From: Insolitispirillum peregrinum
GTDB taxonomy: Bacteria > Pseudomonadota > Alphaproteobacteria > Rhodospirillales > Rhodospirillaceae
NCBI RefSeq assembly: GCF_900156605.1
Contig: NZ_FTOA01000005.1
Location: 248,001 to 312,000, forward strand
Reading direction: 5' to 3'
Length of the DNA stretch: 64,000 nt
Shown here: piece by piece, positions 43,816 to 52,357 of the stretch
Layout of the letters: the number at the start of each line of letters is the position of its first letter
How positions within the stretch are numbered: position 1 is the stretch's first letter
Position numbers and translations under genes: made by a program
The notes under the pieces: generated by a model
Databases searched by the model: none
What the model was told of the DNA's origin: nothing
What the model saw: only the letters and a program-made list of their open reading frames with translations

Positions 43816-44196
43816 ATGTCGGGGTATGGGTTTTATTGCGCGCAGTTACGGTATTTTGCCCGGACCACCGAGCGAATTTCCCCTGATGTTGCGGCGATGA
43901 TGGATGTTCTGCTTGCCATTGCATCGCAGGTCGAGGCACAGGGGAGCTATACGGTGAAGGCCGGAGACCTGCGGCTGGCTGCGCGGGCGCTGGCCGGGGT
44001 GGCCGGATTGCTGCAAAAGCATGTTCTGCCCGAAGTGGTCGCTGCCGGAAATGGCCGGGGAGAAGCGCAGGTGCGCTGGACCATCGATACCTCGATGGAG
44101 GCGATGACCATCCTTATGACCCATGCCGACGCGCCCGAGGGCGCCTCTGACCGGACGATTGCCCTGCCGCGTCCCCCCGAGGTCGGCATCAACTAA
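43816..44196 (+). CDS. Hypothetical protein, 126 residues
   Basis: Unrecognised. After an N-terminal stretch that may not be translated, residues 23-110 are helix-rich: ISPDVAAMMDVLLAIASQVE, DLRLAARALAGVAGLLQKHVLPEVV and WTIDTSMEAMTILMTHAD, ending in a Pro-rich tail. It is cytosolic, with no Cys clusters and no membrane segment. Possible starts are ATG 43816 and ATG 43897; GGAT upstream of the first is weak. It lies between the Cache gene and the globin receptor on the same strand, so it might take part in the same signalling, but there is no direct evidence. Confidence 0.6.
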   Translation: MSGYGFYCAQLRYFARTTERISPDVAAMMDVLLAIASQVEAQGSYTVKAGDLRLAARALAGVAGLLQKHVLPEVVAAGNGRGEAQVRWTIDTSMEAMTILMTHADAPEGASDRTIALPRPPEVGIN

Positions 44197-44351
44197 CTGC
44201 AAGATGGATTGCATATTGCGAAGCAAAGTGCATTTCCGTGTATTTTTGATCGCCTTTTGAGGCTGTGGTTATGCCGGGGGTCGTCTTTGGCATCTGGCAT
44301 ACAATTCGCATTCCCTGACGGATCACAGGAACCGTCTTTAAGGGGGCAGCG

Positions 44352-46529
44352 ATGCCGGGACCCAATCCACAGCACGACAGGGACGATAGCCCCGAGCACC
44401 GTATACTTGCCTTTTTCGGCATGGGGGGAGACCGTGCCGAGGATCTACGGCAGGTGTGGGGGGCAATCGAGCCGTATCTGGATGGTGTCCTGGACCGCTT
44501 TTACAGCGACATTCAGCAAACCGAGGAACTGCGGGGAACACTGGGCAAGGGGCCGGGCCTCGAGCAGCTGAAGGCCGCGCAGAAAAACCACTGGAAAGCG
44601 CTGTTGACGGGCGGTTTGGGGCCGGACTATTTCCGCCGGGCCGAGCGGATCGGCATTGCCCATGTCCGGGTCGGACTGACTCCCGACTGGTACATCGGCA
44701 GCTATGCCCGCCTGTTGACCGCGATGCTTGGTGAGTTACAGGGGGATGGCACCAGAATCACCGGTCTCTTCGGGAAAAAAGCCGGCCTGTCAGTCACTGG
44801 TATGCAGACGTTCATCCGGGCGGTGATGCTGGACATGAGTGTTGCCTTGCGGGCTTATTTTGATCTGTCGTCACGGGAAAACCGCCAGCAGGAAAGCGAA
44901 GCGATGGCTTCGTTCATCGAAGAGGAAATGACCACCGCCTCGCGGGTGGCGGCCGAAGAAAACGCGATCCTGCTGGAGCTGTCGTCGGCGATGACCCAGA
45001 CGATGGATGTGATCCGCCTTGATGCCCAAACGGTCCAGAACTCTGTTGAGTCGGCGTCGTCCTGTATTCAGGCTGTTGCCGATGCCGCCATGGAGATGGA
45101 AACCACATCGCGGGAAACCCGCAGCAGCGTCGATCAGGCTACCCTTTATGTCTCGTCTACCGTCGAGCAGGCCAATGAAGCCAGCGGTGTCATTCAGGCC
45201 CTGTCTGAAGTGGGAGGGCGGGTGGCCAACGGGCTGGAGCTGATCCAGGGGATTGCCAAGCAGACCAACCTGCTGGCCCTGAACGCAACCATCGAAGCGG
45301 CTCGCGCTGGTGAATACGGCAAAGGCTTTGCCGTTGTCGCGCACGAGGTGAAGGATCTTGCCCGCAGAACCGAAACTGCCGCCGGGGAAATTGCCGTGCA
45401 GGTGAATGATATTACCGGGGCGGTGCGTGCAGCGGTCAGCGCCATCGAGCAAATTGCCCAGTCCATTGGCGGCATTCGCGATATCACCGAAACCGTTCAG
45501 AAGTCGACCTCCGAACAGATGCGGTCAGCGCAAGAAATCAATCAGACCGCCGGGATCGCCGCCGCCAGTGCATCCGAGGCGGAAAAAGGCGTCCTTGGCA
45601 TCATGGAACAAGTTGACCATTCAGCCGATACAGCCAGTTCACTGCAGACCTGTGCGGCGAAAGTAACTTCGGAAGTCGAACAACTGCATTCCCGCCTGAC
45701 GGTAACCGTCCGTGGTTTTCCGTCGGCAGACCGCCGCCGTTCGCTGCGCATGCCAATTGAAATGGATGGCCGCATCGTTGAAAGCGGGGCACGGGTGACC
45801 CTGATCGAAGTGTCGCTGGGCGGGGCTCAGGCACGGATTGCCGCCAAAGACGTCCAGCCCGGGGCTTTGTTGACCCTCGATATTTCCAGGCTGGGCAAAG
45901 TCCGGGTACGGGTGGCTGGTGAGTTGCCCTATGGATACCGACTGGAATTCCTGAACGTGGGCGATGAACTGCGTGGGCGGTTGCAGGGGATTTTGCAACA
46001 GGCTGCCGCTGAAACCGACAGCATCAAGACCTATCTGGCGCAGCGGCGGGACATGGTCGTACAGGTGATCGAAAAGGCGGTGCAAGAGCGGCGTCTGAAG
46101 CCCGAAGAGCTGTTCGATACGCAGTATCAGTTGATTCCGGGTAGCAATCCGCCACAGTTTACCGTGCGCTATCTGCCGGTCTTTGATGCCATTCTGCCAG
46201 CGTTGCAGGACGAAGTTCTAAAGGAACTGCCAAAGGCTGCCTTGTGCTGTGCGGTCGATCGCAACGGGTACTTGCCGACCCATAACAGTCAGTACTCCCA
46301 GCCGCAAGGCGATGATCCGGCGTGGAATAATGCGTACTGCCGCAATCGCCGCATCTTTAATGACCGCACCGGCCTGTCTGCCGCCCGCAACACCAAGCCG
46401 TTCCTGTTACAGACCTATGCCCGTGACATCGGGGACGGCAACGTGGTGATGATGCGGGACATTTCGATGCCGCTGATCATTTGTGGCCAGCACTGGGGAG
46501 CGCTGCGGCTGGTAATGACCTTGAAATAA
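44352..46529 (+). CDS. Globin-coupled chemoreceptor with PilZ domain and C-terminal sensor domain
   Basis: 725 residues, cytosolic (no membrane helix). About 10-170 is a globin-coupled sensor domain: [19 protein letters not shown], then the proximal-His region [20 protein letters not shown] near 98-117, which binds heme and would sense oxygen. About 235-440 is the chemoreceptor signalling hairpin with the conserved tip [20 protein letters not shown]. About 455-560 is a PilZ domain: RRRSLRMP supplies the RxxxR motif and EVSLGG stands for the (D/N)xSxxG motif, with Glu instead of Asp/Asn, so cyclic di-GMP binding is likely but not certain. About 565-725 is a sensor-like domain ending HWGALRLVM, a tail shared by some alphaproteobacterial receptors. 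It would let oxygen and cyclic di-GMP converge on the flagellar CheA pathway. Confidence 0.9.
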   Translation: MPGPNPQHDRDDSPEHRILAFFGMGGDRAEDLRQVWGAIEPYLDGVLDRFYSDIQQTEELRGTLGKGPGLEQLKAAQKNHWKALLTGGLGPDYFRRAERIGIAHVRVGLTPDWYIGSYARLLTAMLGELQGDGTRITGLFGKKAGLSVTGMQTFIRAVMLDMSVALRAYFDLSSRENRQQESEAMASFIEEEMTTASRVAAEENAILLELSSAMTQTMDVIRLDAQTVQNSVESASSCIQAVADAAMEMETTSRETRSSVDQATLYVSSTVEQANEASGVIQALSEVGGRVANGLELIQGIAKQTNLLALNATIEAARAGEYGKGFAVVAHEVKDLARRTETAAGEIAVQVNDITGAVRAAVSAIEQIAQSIGGIRDITETVQKSTSEQMRSAQEINQTAGIAAASASEAEKGVLGIMEQVDHSADTASSLQTCAAKVTSEVEQLHSRLTVTVRGFPSADRRRSLRMPIEMDGRIVESGARVTLIEVSLGGAQARIAAKDVQPGALLTLDISRLGKVRVRVAGELPYGYRLEFLNVGDELRGRLQGILQQAAAETDSIKTYLAQRRDMVVQVIEKAVQERRLKPEELFDTQYQLIPGSNPPQFTVRYLPVFDAILPALQDEVLKELPKAALCCAVDRNGYLPTHNSQYSQPQGDDPAWNNAYCRNRRIFNDRTGLSAARNTKPFLLQTYARDIGDGNVVMMRDISMPLIICGQHWGALRLVMTLK

Positions 46530-46540
46530 CGGCGACGCGG

Positions 46541-46590
46541 AAATAAAAAAAAGCTCCCCGGCAGGCGGTAGGGGATGTCTGCCGGGGAGC
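46541..46590 (-). terminator. Terminator of the CoA-transferase gene
   Basis: GCTCCCCGGCAG (46553-46564) pairs perfectly with CTGCCGGGGAGC (46579-46590). The A run at 46541-46552 becomes a T run on the minus strand, so it ends the gene at 46641; it also lies after the globin-receptor stop. Confidence 0.88.
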
Positions 46591-46640
46591 CTGCGGCAGA
46601 CCCTCTGCCCAGGGCTGCCGTATCTCGGGATGTATATTTT

Positions 46641-47849
46641 TTACAGAACGCCCTTTTCGCGCAGCGCGGTCTGCTGGTCGTCGCTGAGGCCCAACAGGCT
46701 GCCCAGCACCGCCGCGGTATCCTGCCCCAGAGTGGGCGGAGCCGAGGTGGCCACCGACGGCCATTCGTTGTAGCGGATCGGGTTGGCGACCAGATCGACC
46801 GTTCCGGCCTGTGGGTGCGGCAGGGTTTGTTTCAGGCCGCGCGCGATCACCTGCGGGTCGGCAAACACCTGATCAAGGGTGTTGATCGGGCCACAGGGAA
46901 CCGCCTGATCTTCCAGCACGGCAATCCAGTCGGCGGTGGTGCGCATCGCAACCAGCCCGGCGACGACCGGCACCAGCTCGGCGCGGTTGGCAACGCGGCT
47001 GGCGTTGGTGCGGAACCGCTCGTCTTCAGCCAGATCGGGGCGACCGGCCAGCGTGCAGAAGCGGGCGAACTGACCATCGTTGCCAACGGCCAGAATCAGG
47101 TGGCCGTCCTGCGTGGCAAAGGCCTGATAGGGAACGATGTTCGGATGCGCATTGCCCATCCGGCGCGGGGCTTTGCCCGAGGTCAGGTAATTCATCGCCT
47201 GATTGGCGAGCACCCCGACCTGTACATCCAGCAGGGCCATGTCGATATGCTGACCTTCGCCGCTGCGGTCGCGTTTGGTCAGCGCAGCCAGCACGGCGAC
47301 GGTCGAATACAGGCCGGTGAAAATGTCGGTAAAGGCAACCCCGGTCTTGGTCGGCAGGCCGTCCGGCTCGCCGGTCAGGCTCATGATGCCGCCCATGCCC
47401 TGAATCATGAAGTCATAGCCCGCCCGCTGGGCATAGGGGCCATCCTGACCAAAGCCGGTGATCGAGCAGTAAATCAGATCGGGTTTGACCGCCTTCAGGC
47501 TGTCATAGTCGAGGCCGTATTTTTTCAGGCCGCCGACCTTGAAGTTTTCCAGCACCACATCGCATTTGGTCGCCAGATCGCGGATCAGCGCCTGACCGTC
47601 GGGCGAGGCCATGTCGATGGTGACCGATTTTTTCCCGCGATTGCAGGACAGGTAATAGGCGCTTTCGGTGCTGTCGGCCAGAAACGGCGGGCCCCAGCCA
47701 CGGGTATCATCGCCGCCCTGCGGGCGTTCGATCTTGATCACCTCGGCTCCCAGATCGGCCAGCAACTGGCCGCACCACGGACCGGCCAGCACGCGCGACA
47801 GGTCGAGAATACGCAGGTGCGACAAGGGGCCAGCAGGAGTATCGGCCAT
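46641..47849 (-). CDS. Class III CoA-transferase (CaiB/BaiF family; probable glutarate CoA-transferase)
   Basis: Transfers CoA between carboxylic acids by an aspartyl-CoA intermediate. 402 residues: LRILDLSRVLAGPWCGQLLADLGAEVIKIERP near 12-43 is the family opening, the catalytic Asp is expected in the YDFMIQGMGGIMSLTG region near 145-160, and GEGQHIDMALLDVQV near 200 is conserved. It lies head-to-tail with a glutaryl-CoA dehydrogenase gene on the same strand (162-base gap with a terminator), the arrangement that links succinyl-CoA:glutarate CoA-transfer with glutaryl-CoA oxidation in lysine degradation. The specific substrate is inferred from this neighbour. Confidence 0.88.
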   Translation of the reverse strand: MADTPAGPLSHLRILDLSRVLAGPWCGQLLADLGAEVIKIERPQGGDDTRGWGPPFLADSTESAYYLSCNRGKKSVTIDMASPDGQALIRDLATKCDVVLENFKVGGLKKYGLDYDSLKAVKPDLIYCSITGFGQDGPYAQRAGYDFMIQGMGGIMSLTGEPDGLPTKTGVAFTDIFTGLYSTVAVLAALTKRDRSGEGQHIDMALLDVQVGVLANQAMNYLTSGKAPRRMGNAHPNIVPYQAFATQDGHLILAVGNDGQFARFCTLAGRPDLAEDERFRTNASRVANRAELVPVVAGLVAMRTTADWIAVLEDQAVPCGPINTLDQVFADPQVIARGLKQTLPHPQAGTVDLVANPIRYNEWPSVATSAPPTLGQDTAAVLGSLLGLSDDQQTALREKGVL

Positions 47850-47895
47850 GATCGGTATCCTTTGCGGGGAAACGGGCGATGTGGGGAAACGGTAT

Positions 47896-47961
47896 AAAAA
47901 AGGCAGGCTCTCCCCCGGCGCTGGACGTGGGGCAACACTGTGAATGCCGGAGAAGAGCCTG
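47896..47961 (-). terminator. Terminator of the glutaryl-CoA dehydrogenase gene
   Basis: On the minus strand AGGCTCTTCTCCGGC pairs with GCCGGGGGAGAGCCT around a 24-base loop and is followed by TTTTTT. Confidence 0.75.
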
Positions 47962-48011
47962 TCAGGAAGGCGCGCTGTCAGCCCGGAGACAACAGGCTGA
48001 CGGGGTAAACC

Positions 48012-49190
48012 TTACCCGAACGCCTGCAGGCCAGTCTGTGCACGACCCAGGATCAGGGCGTGAACGTCGTGGGTTCCTTCGTAGGTGTTGACGGTTTCCA
48101 GATTGACCATGTGGCGGATCACCTGGAATTCGTCGGAAATGCCGTTGCCGCCGTGCATGTCGCGGGCCAGACGGGCAATGTCCAGAGCCTTGCCGACGTT
48201 GTTGCGCTTGATCAGCGACACCGCTTCGGGGGCCCAGGTGCCTTCGTCCATCATCCGGCCAACGCGCAGGGCAGCCTGGGTGGCGAGGGTGATTTCGGTC
48301 TGCATGTCGGCCAGCTTCTTTTGTACCAGCTGGGTAGCGGCGAGCGGACGGTTGAACTGCTTGCGGTCCAGCGTGTACTGGCGGGCGGCATGCCAGCAGA
48401 ATTCGGCCGAGCCGATCACGCCCCAGGCGATGCCATAGCGGGCCTTGTTCAGGCAACCGAACGGACCACCCAGACCGGTGGCGCCGGGCAGCAGGTTTTC
48501 TTCGGGGACAAAGGCTTCGTCCAGCACCACTTCACCGGTGACCGAGGCGCGCAGCGACAGCTTGCCTTCGATTTTCGGGGTGGTGAAGCCCTTGGTGCCG
48601 CGTTCGACGATAAAGCCCTTGATCTTGCCGTCATGGGCGTCGGACTTGGCCCACACCACAGCGATGTCAGCGATCGGGCTGTTGGTGATCCACATCTTCT
48701 GGCCGCTGATCAGATAGCCGCCATCAACCTTTTTGGCGCGGGTGCGCATGCTGCCCGGATCGGAACCGGCGTCGGGTTCGGTCAGGCCAAAGCAGCCGAC
48801 GATTTCGCCCGAGGCCAGTTTCGGCAGATACTTCTTTTTCTGCTCGTCACTGCCATAGGCATAGATCGGGTGCATCACCAGCGACGACTGCACGCTCATC
48901 GCCGAGCGATAGCCGCTGTCCACGCGCTCGACTTCGCGGGCGATCAGGCCATAGGCAACGTGGCTGGCCCCGGCGCCGCCGAATTCTTCCGGCAGGGTGG
49001 CGCCCAGCAGGCCCAGCTCGCCCATTTCGGACATGATTTCGCGGTCAAAGCGTTCTTCTCGGTAGGCGGACAGGACGCGCGGCTGCAGTTGATCCTGGCA
49101 ATATGCACGAGCGGAATCGCGGATCAGTTTTTCGTCTTCACTCAGCTGGCCATCGAGCAAAAACGGGTCTTCCCATTGAAACGACTGCAC
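48012..49190 (-). CDS. gcdH: Glutaryl-CoA dehydrogenase
   Basis: FAD enzyme that oxidises and decarboxylates glutaryl-CoA to crotonyl-CoA. GTG 49190 is chosen because GGAGG lies eight bases upstream, giving 392 residues, the family length, and a start [16 protein letters not shown]. Landmarks are [21 protein letters not shown] near 134-154, [18 protein letters not shown] near 160, [16 protein letters not shown] near 250, and the catalytic Glu in [15 protein letters not shown] near 370. The YEGTHD wording is that of GcdH rather than of generic acyl-CoA dehydrogenases. It is probably a regulated catabolic gene; the divergent gene starts 221 bases away. Confidence 0.93.
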   Translation of the reverse strand: MQSFQWEDPFLLDGQLSEDEKLIRDSARAYCQDQLQPRVLSAYREERFDREIMSEMGELGLLGATLPEEFGGAGASHVAYGLIAREVERVDSGYRSAMSVQSSLVMHPIYAYGSDEQKKKYLPKLASGEIVGCFGLTEPDAGSDPGSMRTRAKKVDGGYLISGQKMWITNSPIADIAVVWAKSDAHDGKIKGFIVERGTKGFTTPKIEGKLSLRASVTGEVVLDEAFVPEENLLPGATGLGGPFGCLNKARYGIAWGVIGSAEFCWHAARQYTLDRKQFNRPLAATQLVQKKLADMQTEITLATQAALRVGRMMDEGTWAPEAVSLIKRNNVGKALDIARLARDMHGGNGISDEFQVIRHMVNLETVNTYEGTHDVHALILGRAQTGLQAFG

Positions 49191-49411
49191 GGACCTATCC
49201 TCCTGATGATGCATTCCCTCGTTGGGAGGGCTGGTGCTCAGGGTGCGCTGGCTTTCGATATAAGGCAAAAACAATTTATCTCTTTCTGCCATATCAGTTT
49301 CATATGGGTTCCACGGCAGGCAGATTTTATACCATGATAAATGCTTATCTTGTACCAGTCAGAAAACCGGTCAAAGCTGTGCGACCATTCAATCCGCCGC
49401 AGGAGGCCTTG

Positions 49412-50191
49412 ATGCAAACACCCACTCAGACAGCGCATAATGCGGTCGTTGACCGCCATTTCGGGCCACGGGCGCACGACTATCTGACCAGTGCCGTGCA
49501 TGCCCACGGCGAAGACCTGCGCCTGCTGGCCGAGATCGCCCAAACCCTGCCGCCACAGGCCACCGTGCTGGATGCGGGCTGTGGTGGCGGCCATGTCACC
49601 TATTGTCTGGCCCCGCTGGTCGGTCGGGTGGTGGCCTGTGACCTGTCGGCGCAGATGCTGGCGGTGGTCGAGCAGGAGGTGAAGCGGCGCGGCTTTGACA
49701 CTCTGGTCACCAAATGCCTGCCGGTCGAGGGGTTGACCTGCCCGGATGCCTCGTTTGATCTGGTGGCCAGTCGTTACAGTGCCCACCACTGGCGCGACCT
49801 GTTGCCCGGCCTGCGCAGTTTGCGGCGGGTGGCCAAGCCGGGAGCGATGGCCTTTTTCAGTGACGTGGTGGCACCCGAGGACCGCTTGTGTGATACGTGG
49901 CTGCAAAGTCTGGAACTGCTGCGCGATCCATCGCATGTGCGCAATGCCTCGGTCAGCGCGTGGCAGCAGGTGTTGCAGCAGGCGGGGTTCCGCGTCGAGC
50001 GGGTCATCCCGGGGCGGCTACGGCTGGAATTCACCTCGTGGGTCGAGCGGATGGCAACCCCTGAAACCCACCGGCAGGCCATCCGGGCATTGCAGCAGTG
50101 CGCCAGTGCCGATGTGCGTCAGCATTTTGCCTTTGAGGCCGACGGAACCTTTACACTGGACACGGCGGTTTTTGTGGCAACAGCGGTGTGA
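49412..50191 (+). CDS. SAM-dependent class I methyltransferase
   Basis: 259 residues. The SAM site is VLDAGCGGGHVTYCLAPL near 48-65, followed by the acidic VVACDLSAQML strand end near 71-81, and SFDLVASRYSAHHWRDL near 110-126, which is motif IV/post-motif of the UbiE/Methyltransf_11 type. The C-terminal part resembles small-molecule methyltransferases. ATG 49412 has AGGAGG nine bases upstream; the frame continues upstream without homology. The substrate cannot be told from sequence. A bidirectional terminator follows. Confidence 0.9.
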   Translation: MQTPTQTAHNAVVDRHFGPRAHDYLTSAVHAHGEDLRLLAEIAQTLPPQATVLDAGCGGGHVTYCLAPLVGRVVACDLSAQMLAVVEQEVKRRGFDTLVTKCLPVEGLTCPDASFDLVASRYSAHHWRDLLPGLRSLRRVAKPGAMAFFSDVVAPEDRLCDTWLQSLELLRDPSHVRNASVSAWQQVLQQAGFRVERVIPGRLRLEFTSWVERMATPETHRQAIRALQQCASADVRQHFAFEADGTFTLDTAVFVATAV

Positions 50192-50202
50192 TCGCCGCAA
50201 CA

Positions 50203-50233
50203 AAAAGGCTCCTTCTGGTGAAGGAGCCTTTTT
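50203..50233. terminator. Bidirectional terminator between the methyltransferase and tRNA-Asp genes
   Basis: AAAAAGGCTCCTT (50203-50215) pairs perfectly with AAGGAGCCTTTTT (50221-50233). It ends the methyltransferase message and, on the other strand, the tRNA transcript. Confidence 0.92.
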
Positions 50234-50238
50234 GATAA

Positions 50239-50315
50239 TGGCGCGAGTGACGGGGCTCGAACCCGCGACCTCCGGCGTGACAGGCCGGCACTCTAACCAA
50301 CTGAGCTACACCCGC
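50239..50315 (-). tRNA. tRNA-Asp (GTC)
   Basis: A complete 77-base tRNA on the minus strand. The acceptor stem GCGGGTG pairs with CACTCGC (one G-U), the D arm contains AGCTCAGTTGGTTAGAG, the anticodon loop is CTGTCAC with anticodon GTC, the T arm contains GGTTCGAGCCC, the discriminator base is G (an Asp identity element), and CCA is encoded. Confidence 0.97.
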
Positions 50316-50384
50316 GCTGTGGGAGGCGCTTTATAGGCTGCCTGTGCGATGGCTGGCAAGAGAAAAATGCAGTGTCCTGATTTT

Positions 50385-51110
50385 TTATGTGCGGGCAGGG
50401 GCCAGAGTGAAATTCATCAGCGCATTCATGGCCTTCAGCTCGTCAGCCAGCCCGGCGGTATGGTCGATCCGTGGCCCCAGCAGGATCAGGTCATACTTGA
50501 AGTGATCATGATCGCCGTCGAGGGTATAGCTCCAGTCCTGCGCCTCGTAACCGTACTTGCCGACAATGGCGACGATCTCGTCCCGCTCGGCGGTGTGGTG
50601 GCGGGGATAGGTCAGGGACAGGTGGACGGTGGTCTGGTGCGGCAGGATGCGCTCCACCCAGCGAAAGCTGCTCATCACGATGATGGCGATGGTGGTCGCC
50701 GCCAGCGCTGCCGCATAAAAGCCAACGCCAATCAAGACCCCGACCCCGGCGGTCATCCACAGCGAGGCGGCGGTTGACAGTCCGCGGATGGTCATGCCAT
50801 CGCGGATGATCACCCCGGCCCCCAAAAAGCCCATCCCGGCCAGAATGCCCTGAATGACCCGGGTCGGGTCGCCAATGGCCGGGGTTTGGGTCAGGCCGCC
50901 GTACCAGGCACCGGGGAAGCCGTTGATCACCGTCAGGGCGGTGGAGGTCAGGCAGACCAGAACATAGGTGCGCATTCCGGCGGCCCGCCCATGGTACGAC
51001 CGTTCGTATCCAAGGACGATACCCACCGCCAGCGCCCCCAGCAAATGCAGAAAGATCAGGCTGTTGGCGATGATTTCCGGGGCAGACCAATAGGATTTCA
51101 GGGTTTCCAT
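50385..51110 (-). CDS. MgtC/SapB-family membrane protein
   Basis: 241 residues. The N-terminal half has four to five membrane helices with the MgtC signature: GIVLGYERSYHGRAAGMRTYVLVCLTS near 30-55 and GMGFLGAGVIIRDGMTIRGLSTAASLW near 90-117. The C-terminal half (about 155-241) is a soluble domain with an ACT-like look. Related proteins protect against low magnesium or acid stress and modulate the F-type ATPase. The start is uncertain (ATG 51110 or GTG 51125); the upstream 150 bases show no magnesium riboswitch that I can recognise. Confidence 0.9.
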   Translation of the reverse strand: METLKSYWSAPEIIANSLIFLHLLGALAVGIVLGYERSYHGRAAGMRTYVLVCLTSTALTVINGFPGAWYGGLTQTPAIGDPTRVIQGILAGMGFLGAGVIIRDGMTIRGLSTAASLWMTAGVGVLIGVGFYAAALAATTIAIIVMSSFRWVERILPHQTTVHLSLTYPRHHTAERDEIVAIVGKYGYEAQDWSYTLDGDHDHFKYDLILLGPRIDHTAGLADELKAMNALMNFTLAPART

Positions 51111-51264
51111 ACTTGCACTCGTCACTTACCCCTGGACTGGTACCGGTCAGGGGTATTACCGGAAAATGTCGATCGGGTACGATGCCTGTGCGGGGTGGTG
51201 AGATCAAAGTCTTTCGTACCAGAGAGGCAGGCCTGTTTTGTGCTTCATCCCGGCGCAGGACAAA

Positions 51265-51302
51265 ACAAATCCCGAGTGGGGGCCTGTCCACTCGGGATTT
51301 GT
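51265..51302 (-). terminator. Terminator of the LuxR-type regulator gene
   Basis: ACAAATCCCGAGTGG (51265-51279) pairs perfectly with CCACTCGGGATTTGT (51288-51302); a GTTTTG run follows on the minus strand. Confidence 0.9.
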
Positions 51303-51338
51303 TCTGCGCTTTTTTACCCTGTTCGGGGAAAGGGGCGC

Positions 51339-52037
51339 TTACCCTGCACTGTGTTCGGTACGTTCACGCCGGGCGGCACTGATCGCCTTGGTGCGGTTGT
51401 TGACACCATAGGCGCGCAGAATGGCAGTGACGTGCACCTTGACAGTGGCTTCTGCCAGTGTCAGCTGTTCGGCGATTTCCTTGTTGGACAGCCCCTCAAC
51501 CACCAGATCCAGCACTTCGCGCTGGCGAGGGGTCAGGGCGTTGATGCCCGGTGTCGAAATTGACGGGCCGTGCCCATGCTCAAGGCCCTGCTGTCCTGAC
51601 GGGCTGCTGGCGGCATGGGAGTCCGCCGCACTGCGCAGGGCACGTTCTGCGATCATCGGCGGAACATAGATGCCTCCGGCCAGAATCAGCGCCAGTGCCG
51701 CCCGCATGACGTCTTCGGGCAGGGATTTCGGCAGGTATCCTGCGGCTCCCCGTTCCAGGGCACCAAGGGCCGATTGGTGGCTTTCATCCGCCGAGACCAC
51801 AACAACCGGGACCGGAGACACGGCTGAACGGGCCAGGGTCAATCCTTCCAGACCATTGTTGCCGGGCATGAACAGGTCGATCAGGAACAGGTCCAGATCG
51901 GGGTGTTCCTCTGCGCTGCGCAGAGCGGCAGAGAGGGTATCGGCTTCAAGCACCGTCGCACCCGGGCTAACGCGTTCCAGCGTCAAGGACAGGGCCCGAC
52001 GGACCAGAGGGTGATCATCGGCAATTAAAAACTTCAT
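51339..52037 (-). CDS. NarL/LuxR-family response regulator
   Basis: 232 residues. Receiver 1-120 with LIADDHPLVRRAL, phospho-accepting Asp in FLIDLFMPGNNG near 54, Ser in VVSADES and Lys in YLPKSLPED near 104. A Ser/Gly/His-rich linker near 140-165 leads to a LuxR helix-turn-helix: LTPRQREVLDLVVEGLSNKEIAEQL near 170-194, then TVKVHVTAILRAYGVNNR. All phosphorylation residues are kept, unlike the pseudo-receiver regulator at 59041. No kinase is adjacent. Targets unknown; it may act on nearby stress genes. Confidence 0.93.
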   Translation of the reverse strand: MKFLIADDHPLVRRALSLTLERVSPGATVLEADTLSAALRSAEEHPDLDLFLIDLFMPGNNGLEGLTLARSAVSPVPVVVVSADESHQSALGALERGAAGYLPKSLPEDVMRAALALILAGGIYVPPMIAERALRSAADSHAASSPSGQQGLEHGHGPSISTPGINALTPRQREVLDLVVEGLSNKEIAEQLTLAEATVKVHVTAILRAYGVNNRTKAISAARRERTEHSAG

Positions 52038-52223
52038 TCACGTATTCCGTCCCCGGGTGCGATTACTGCGGCGAGTATAGAGTCGGTTATTGGACACGGA
52101 TACCCCTCTGGTTGATGCGGCCGTCTGGCATGTCAGATTGCGAGCGTTTCAGGAAGGGTTCCGATTTGCAATCCGTGAATATTTAGGCATATCAGAACGA
52201 AACATGCAATGGGTCAAGCGGCC

Positions 52224-52330
52224 TAGACCAGCGTGCGCTAAATCTGACGCAGGCACGCTGGTCTAACCTTTTGTCGTGCCGCAGTGATTTTGCGCAAAAC
52301 CGGTTCCCACTTTTGCGCTCACTGCTCTAA
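52224..52330 (-). repeat. Dispersed intergenic repeat, copy B, with a terminal 13-base inverted repeat
   Basis: Read on the minus strand from 52330 it follows copy A (29606-29692): TTAGAGCAGTGAGCGCAAAAG, GGGAACCGGTTTTGCGC, ACAAAAGGTTAGACCAGCG, TGCCTGCGTCAGATT. The far end makes a perfect inverted repeat TAGACCAGCGTGC (52224-52236) with GCACGCTGGTCTA (52253-52265). The remaining bases between 52038 and 52357 hold no gene. Confidence 0.75.
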
Positions 52331-52357
52331 AAATCCGAAAAGGCCCAAGGGAGTACT

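Noticed and set aside
51111-51265. Magnesium (M-box) riboswitch upstream of the MgtC gene
   Set aside because: The conserved M-box core sequences were not found on either strand; only a terminator hairpin of the neighbouring gene is clear.
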